NCBI GenBank assembly: GCA_039794405.1
Contig: JBDIVL010000058.1
Span: 1 to 23,144, forward strand
Length of the DNA stretch: 23,144 bases
Reading direction: 5' to 3'
Source: JBDIVL01 sp039794405
Lineage (GTDB): Bacteria; Planctomycetota; Brocadiia; Brocadiales; Brocadiaceae
Shown here: positions 19,499 to 23,144 of the stretch, piece after piece
Position numbering within the stretch: position 1 is the stretch's first letter
Layout: every line of letters begins with the position of its first letter
Notes under the pieces: model-generated
Seen by the model: the letters and a program-made list of their open reading frames with translations, nothing else
Databases searched by the model: none
Told to the model about the DNA's origin: nothing
Made by a program: the position numbers and the translations under genes

Positions 19499-20323
19499 AT
19501 GTTTACAAGGAAACTATTACAATACGTTCCCTTAATACTTCCTTTAGCAACGGTTGTAAATCTGGAAACTGTCTTTGGCACGGAAAATGTATATAAACAC
19601 AAAATACAGGAAGAGAGACTTAAAAAAAGCTCATTCAAACAATTCGGGGTTGGTCTTAATCAAACTTTTAACTCCCTGGAGCAAAGATCGGATGACCTTG
19701 AAGCTATGAGTCAGAATCTTGAAGGCCGGGTTAATGTGCTTGCGACTGAGAAGGATAAGTTAAAACAGGCCTACGTACAGGTTAAGGCAAAGCAATCTGC
19801 TCTGGAAAAGGAACATGCAAACTTGAAGAAAAAGGCTGCATCTTTGGAGGTTGCCTATAAAAAGTTATCAAGCAAGGTCAATGTCGCTGCCAAGCCTCAG
19901 AAAACGAAACCTGTAGCAAAAAAGACCGCACCCGCAAAAGTAACGCAGAAAACAACGAGCACGAAGTCCAAGAGCGTAGCGAAAAACACAGCAAGCAAAA
20001 AAGCTTCCACTCCGAAAAAGGTTCAGACAGTATCCTCTTCACAGTCATATCCTTTGAAGGTATCTGAAAGCACAGATAGAGGACAAAGGGAAGAAGCTGC
20101 CGGTGGATTAGACATAAAGGAAATTAACGAAAAGGGTGTTGAGTATGGTAAGAAAGGCATGTACGAAGAGGCGATAAAAGAATTCCGGAAGGTTGTGGCT
20201 ATTGAACCGGAAGCAGCCAACGCACATTATAATTTAGGCCTTGCTTACAAGAAAAAGGGTATGGTGGCAGAGGCAAACAAAGAATTCGCTGAGTATGAAC
20301 GTCTAAGCGGACAAACCAACTAG
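19499..20323 (+). CDS. Exported coiled-coil and TPR protein
   Basis: The 274-aa protein has, in order: an N-terminal signal-like hydrophobic stretch (LLQYVPLILPLATVVNL, about 6-22); a coiled coil at about 50-125 (SLEQRSDDLEAMSQNLEGRV and following); a Lys/Ala/Ser/Thr-rich linker at about 130-185 resembling a wall- or membrane-spanning spacer; and two C-terminal TPR units (GVEYGKKGMYEEAIKEFRKV and AHYNLGLAYKKKGMVAEANK). GGAGAG lies 7 nt before the ATG. TPRs bind protein partners, so an envelope scaffold is a fair guess, but no specific function is recognisable. The low-complexity linker is likely disordered. Confidence 0.82.
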   Translation: MFTRKLLQYVPLILPLATVVNLETVFGTENVYKHKIQEERLKKSSFKQFGVGLNQTFNSLEQRSDDLEAMSQNLEGRVNVLATEKDKLKQAYVQVKAKQSALEKEHANLKKKAASLEVAYKKLSSKVNVAAKPQKTKPVAKKTAPAKVTQKTTSTKSKSVAKNTASKKASTPKKVQTVSSSQSYPLKVSESTDRGQREEAAGGLDIKEINEKGVEYGKKGMYEEAIKEFRKVVAIEPEAANAHYNLGLAYKKKGMVAEANKEFAEYERLSGQTN

Positions 20324-20338
20324 GCGCTTACAAAGAGT

Positions 20339-20361
20339 TTTTTGCTATACTTAAGCAAAAA
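20339..20361. terminator. Weak hairpin between convergent genes, possible terminator
   Basis: TTTTTGCT (20339-20346) pairs with AGCAAAAA (20354-20361) around a 7-nt loop, just after the TPR gene stop and facing mobA. The stem is AT-rich. A smaller hairpin with a T-run (GCATGCCTGTATGC then TTTTTCTTG) follows at about 20381-20403 and may serve instead. Confidence 0.4.
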
Positions 20362-20441
20362 CGTGGGTTTTGACGTTTGGCATGCCTGTATGCTTTTTCT
20401 TGTTTTATTGTGGCTGTACGTACGCCGCACAGGGAAATCAG

Positions 20442-21029
20442 TTAAATCCCCGGGACTGCTTCACAGTATTTTTTATATTCTTCAGGGGTATTCAAATTGA
20501 TAAGGGATTGAAGAGATATATTTAATCCCGTAATCTCTTCCTCAGAAACGACCCTTACCTTTACTTCAGAAAGAAAATCAACAATCCGTAACCTTCCTTC
20601 CACAAGACACCGATGCATTGGCTGTATACAATTCTTAGAATAAAAGGCATGCATAGGTTCCAGTCCACGATTTGTTTGTGGTATAACTACATCATAGGTA
20701 TCAATACGTCTTTTAAGATAAAGAATTATATCTTCATGAATAAATGGCATGTCACAGGCAACAACAAAGGAATGAAGATCCTTCGCACGCATAAGCCCGG
20801 CACAAATTCCACTTAACGGTCCTTTTTCAGGCATCACATCCGGTATAACAGGTAAATTGAAACTTGCATAGGTATCTCTATCGTTCGCAGACAGGATAAT
20901 CTCATCAAAAATTTTACTAAGTCTGGCAATCTGATGTTCAAGAAATGTTTTATCTCCGTACTTGAGAAATGATTTATTAGAGCCCATTCTTCGGCTTTTC
21001 CCGCCTGTCAAAATAATTGCCGTTGTCAT
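20442..21029 (-). CDS. mobA: Molybdenum cofactor guanylyltransferase
   Basis: The protein is 195 aa from the ATG at 21029, with GGGAGG 6 nt upstream; a longer frame to 21113 includes the promoter and is rejected. The GTP-binding start TTAIILTGGKSRRMGSNKSF carries the GG-x-S-R-R-M-G nucleotide loop. GPLSGICAGL and VACDMPFI (metal-binding Asp) follow. MobA transfers GMP from GTP to molybdopterin to make the bis-MGD cofactor used by nitrate reductase/oxidoreductase-type enzymes. No moa/moe genes are adjacent. The length fits the family. Confidence 0.92.
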   Translation of the reverse strand: MTTAIILTGGKSRRMGSNKSFLKYGDKTFLEHQIARLSKIFDEIILSANDRDTYASFNLPVIPDVMPEKGPLSGICAGLMRAKDLHSFVVACDMPFIHEDIILYLKRRIDTYDVVIPQTNRGLEPMHAFYSKNCIQPMHRCLVEGRLRIVDFLSEVKVRVVSEEEITGLNISLQSLINLNTPEEYKKYCEAVPGI

Positions 21030-21075
21030 GAAATCCTCCCGTGTCTTTATTAATTCAAAAAACATTGACACCCTA

Positions 21076-21104
21076 ATTTTAACTGTGATATAATCAAAAA
21101 TCAA
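21076..21104 (-). promoter_or_regulatory. Candidate promoter of mobA
   Basis: On the minus strand, TTGATT (21104-21099), 17-nt spacer, TAAAAT (21081-21076), about 45 nt before the mobA start. Confidence 0.5.
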
Positions 21105-21157
21105 TTTATACATTATTTATCTTTACAGTAGACTTTCTTTTTTATTTTGGAGTGATT

Positions 21158-22138
21158 TTGGACAAAACACGTATTACCATGAGAATTCATATAATCGTTC
21201 CCATTTTTGTGTTATCCATTTTTGCAGGTATATTTTTTGTTCCAGCAGTTTTTGGAGAAAAGTCAGAGTCCGGCAGATCCGAGAAGAACGAACCCCAGAT
21301 TATTGCTGATAAAAATATTGTGGCGATTGTAAATGGCCAGAAGATTACAAAAAATGAACTTTACAACCTTCTGGTTGATACCTATGGAGATGAGGCATTA
21401 GATGTACTTATCCGAAGAACACTGATATGCCAAACAGCAGAAAAAGAGGGCGTTCGTGTAACGGATTCGGAGGTAGAGCAAAAATTAAAAATCCTCGTGA
21501 ATAGTGAGATTGATGGTTTAATACGTGCATATAGGATAAAAGATAAGAGTGAACTTGAAAAAGAGTTAACCAAAATTGGCAGTAGCATTCAACAACTCGA
21601 AGAAAAGCTATCGAGGAGGATGAAAAAGCAGGCAGAGGTTGAACTCCTTGCAGAAAAGGCCATGGAGAAGACTATTACTCTTACCGAAGAGGAATTACAA
21701 AAGGCATATGAGCAAGAATACGGTGAAAAGATAGAGGCAAGTCAGATTGTTTTCAAGACCCGCAGAGAGGCAGAGGAGGCACTTAAAAAATTACAATCAG
21801 GTGCGGACTTTTCGACCCTTGCTAAAAACGAATCAATTGACCGTGTCTCCGCAGCACGGGGTGGAAAGATGCAGTCATTCAGTCCAAAATATGGTATTGG
21901 CAAAGAGGTGGCACATCTGAAAGTTGGTGAAGTGAGTGGTGTTATAAAAACGGATTATGGTCACCATATTATAAAAATCACTGAAAGAAAGCCTGCTAGT
22001 AAAAAGGGCTTTAAGGCTGTCAGGAGTGAGCTGGAAAAGATTGTCAGGAATCATCATTATCAAGAAAGGCTCAAGCCCTGGTTAATCAGTTTGATGGAGA
22101 ACGCCTCGATTACGAAGAACCTGGTTAACGACGACTAG
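21158..22138 (+). CDS. Exported parvulin-type (PpiC/SurA/PrsA-like) peptidyl-prolyl isomerase
   Basis: The protein is about 326 aa. The start is uncertain: TTG at 21158 has GGAG 5 nt upstream; GTG at 21152 and ATG at 21179 are alternatives, the last giving the cleanest signal peptide MRIHIIVPIFVLSIFAGIFF. A SurA-N-like chaperone domain follows (VAIVNGQKITKNELYNLLVD at about 57-76, helical to about 175). The parvulin domain begins about KIEASQIVFKTRREAEEALK and includes DFSTLAKNESID and YGHHIIKITE. Such proteins fold exported and outer-membrane proteins in the periplasm. One parvulin domain is present, unlike the two of SurA. No partner gene adjoins. Confidence 0.88.
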   Translation: MDKTRITMRIHIIVPIFVLSIFAGIFFVPAVFGEKSESGRSEKNEPQIIADKNIVAIVNGQKITKNELYNLLVDTYGDEALDVLIRRTLICQTAEKEGVRVTDSEVEQKLKILVNSEIDGLIRAYRIKDKSELEKELTKIGSSIQQLEEKLSRRMKKQAEVELLAEKAMEKTITLTEEELQKAYEQEYGEKIEASQIVFKTRREAEEALKKLQSGADFSTLAKNESIDRVSAARGGKMQSFSPKYGIGKEVAHLKVGEVSGVIKTDYGHHIIKITERKPASKKGFKAVRSELEKIVRNHHYQERLKPWLISLMENASITKNLVNDD

Positions 22139-22294
22139 CAAGGTAATGACTGATAAAAGAGCTTGTAACTGCGTTTCACAAATACTATAAAATCGTGAGC
22201 TAGCAGCAATTTGGCAGGAGTTGCAGACTGACCGATGATAAGCTGTACGCTTACCCAAAAAAGGTTTTACAAAGGAATATTATAAAAGGATTCA

Positions 22295-23144
22295 ATGTCT
22301 GAAGAGTTTGTTATAAATATCGCTAACAGGGTTAAACAATTACCTCCTTACTTATTTGGTCGGTTAAATGCCCTTAAATATGAAAAACGTCGCAATAATA
22401 TCGATGTTATCGATCTTGGCATGGGAAATCCGAATGATCCTACACCTCAGCCGATTATTCAGAAATTATGCGAAGCTGTACAGGATCCCAGGAACCATAG
22501 ATACACGGTCTCGGCCAGTGGTATCTTCAATCTCAGACGTGAGGTTGCCAAATATTACGAAAAGCAGTTTGGTGTAACACTTGATCCGGAAAAGGAAGTA
22601 GTTTGTACCATCGGATCGAAAGAGGGGATATCCCACCTGTGTTTAGGATTATTGGAACCAGGTGATACTGCCTTAGTCCCAAATCCTGCATTTCCTATCC
22701 ATATCCATGCGGTAAATCTCGCCGGTGGTAGTGTTATCAGCGTACCACTTACCGAGGATGAGAAGTTCTTGCCAAACTTGATGCATATAGCCAAAAGTCT
22801 TATTCCCCGACCAAAGGTGCTTATTCTTAATTTTCCGCATAATCCTACTGCTGCTACTATTGAAATTAATTTCCTTGAGGAAATTGTATCTTTTGCCAGG
22901 CGATACAATATTATTGTCGTCCATGATTTTGCATACTGTGGAATCGCATTCGATAATTACAAGCCACCAAGTTTTTTGCAGGTTAAAGGGGCAAAGGAGA
23001 TAGGTGTGGAATTTAATACATGTCAAAATCATTTAACATGGCGGGATGGAGATTGGGATTTTGTGTAGGAAACAAAGAGATTGTCAGTGCCTTATCAAAG
23101 GTCAAAGGATATTATGATTATGGTATCTTTCAGCCCGTGCAAAT
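22295..23144 (+). CDS. AlaC/LL-DAP-type class I aminotransferase, frameshifted and cut by window end
   Basis: The first 240 or so residues match class I/II PLP aminotransferases of the alanine transaminase/LL-diaminopimelate group: INIANRVKQLPPYLFGRLNA, DVIDLGMGNPNDPTPQPI, VCTIGSKEGISHLCLGLLEP and NFPHNPTAATIE. The frame then ends early at 23068. In another frame from about 23021 the family sequence resumes, MSKSFNMAGWRLGFCVGNKE, including the PLP lysine of SKSF, and runs off the window. One A seems missing near 23016-23021 (TACATG where TACAATG is expected). Either the gene is a fresh pseudogene or this is a sequencing error. AAAGGA lies 4 nt before the ATG. Confidence 0.88.

Overview
The window looks like part of the chromosome of an AT-rich, Gram-negative-type bacterium, most likely an anammox-type planctomycete of the Brocadia/Kuenenia/Jettenia kind. 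This is an inference from three things: the housekeeping genes (lolD, ilvE, a TraR/DksA-like gene, lspA, mobA, a parvulin, an AlaC-like aminotransferase), the dense short dispersed repeats, and a 23S-IVS-type four-helix-bundle gene. No rRNA or marker gene proves it.

Positions 1-16000 form a CRISPR-Cas and toxin-antitoxin (TA) island read almost entirely on the minus strand. In transcription order it contains: cas6 alone (about 15957-15100); a small protein plus nucleotidyltransferase pair (14660-13895); about 0.9 kb of palindromic repeats holding a stray degenerate CRISPR repeat; an MNT/HEPN pair whose HEPN toxin is broken (12985-12499); AbiEi-AbiEii (12300-10652); cas3-cas8-cas7-cas5 (10668-4821); a remnant of a HicB antitoxin gene; a HEAT/SEC-C protein (4515-3613); cas4; an IVS-like element with a four-helix-bundle gene; cas1; a repeat graveyard; cas2; a leader; and a CRISPR array running off the left edge (273-1). 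AbiEi, AbiEii and cas3 overlap one another and the next three cas genes are 4-nt-overlapping or 1 nt apart. The type IV TA system and the interference complex therefore look like one translationally coupled operon, downstream of a good inverted-repeat candidate for the AbiEi operator. This is the most notable feature of the window.

The CRISPR-Cas system has a full type I gene set (cas1-cas8) but an unusual combination: Cas3 has its HD nuclease at the C-terminus (as in I-G), Cas7 looks like the Csa2/DevR family, Cas6 is separate, and Cas8 is not recognisable to a known subtype by eye. Repeat insertions have broken up the adaptation half of the operon: one intact IVS-like element, the 3' remnant of a second, a 153-nt hairpin element, a 20-bp perfect palindrome, and a SEC-C gene.

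From 16000 to 23144 the region is ordinary core genome: lolD-ilvE (plus), convergent with a DksA-like-lspA pair (minus); a small Cys-rich protein with its own terminator; an exported coiled-coil/TPR protein; mobA (minus); an exported parvulin-type foldase; and an aminotransferase that carries a 1-nt frameshift just before its active-site lysine and runs off the right edge.
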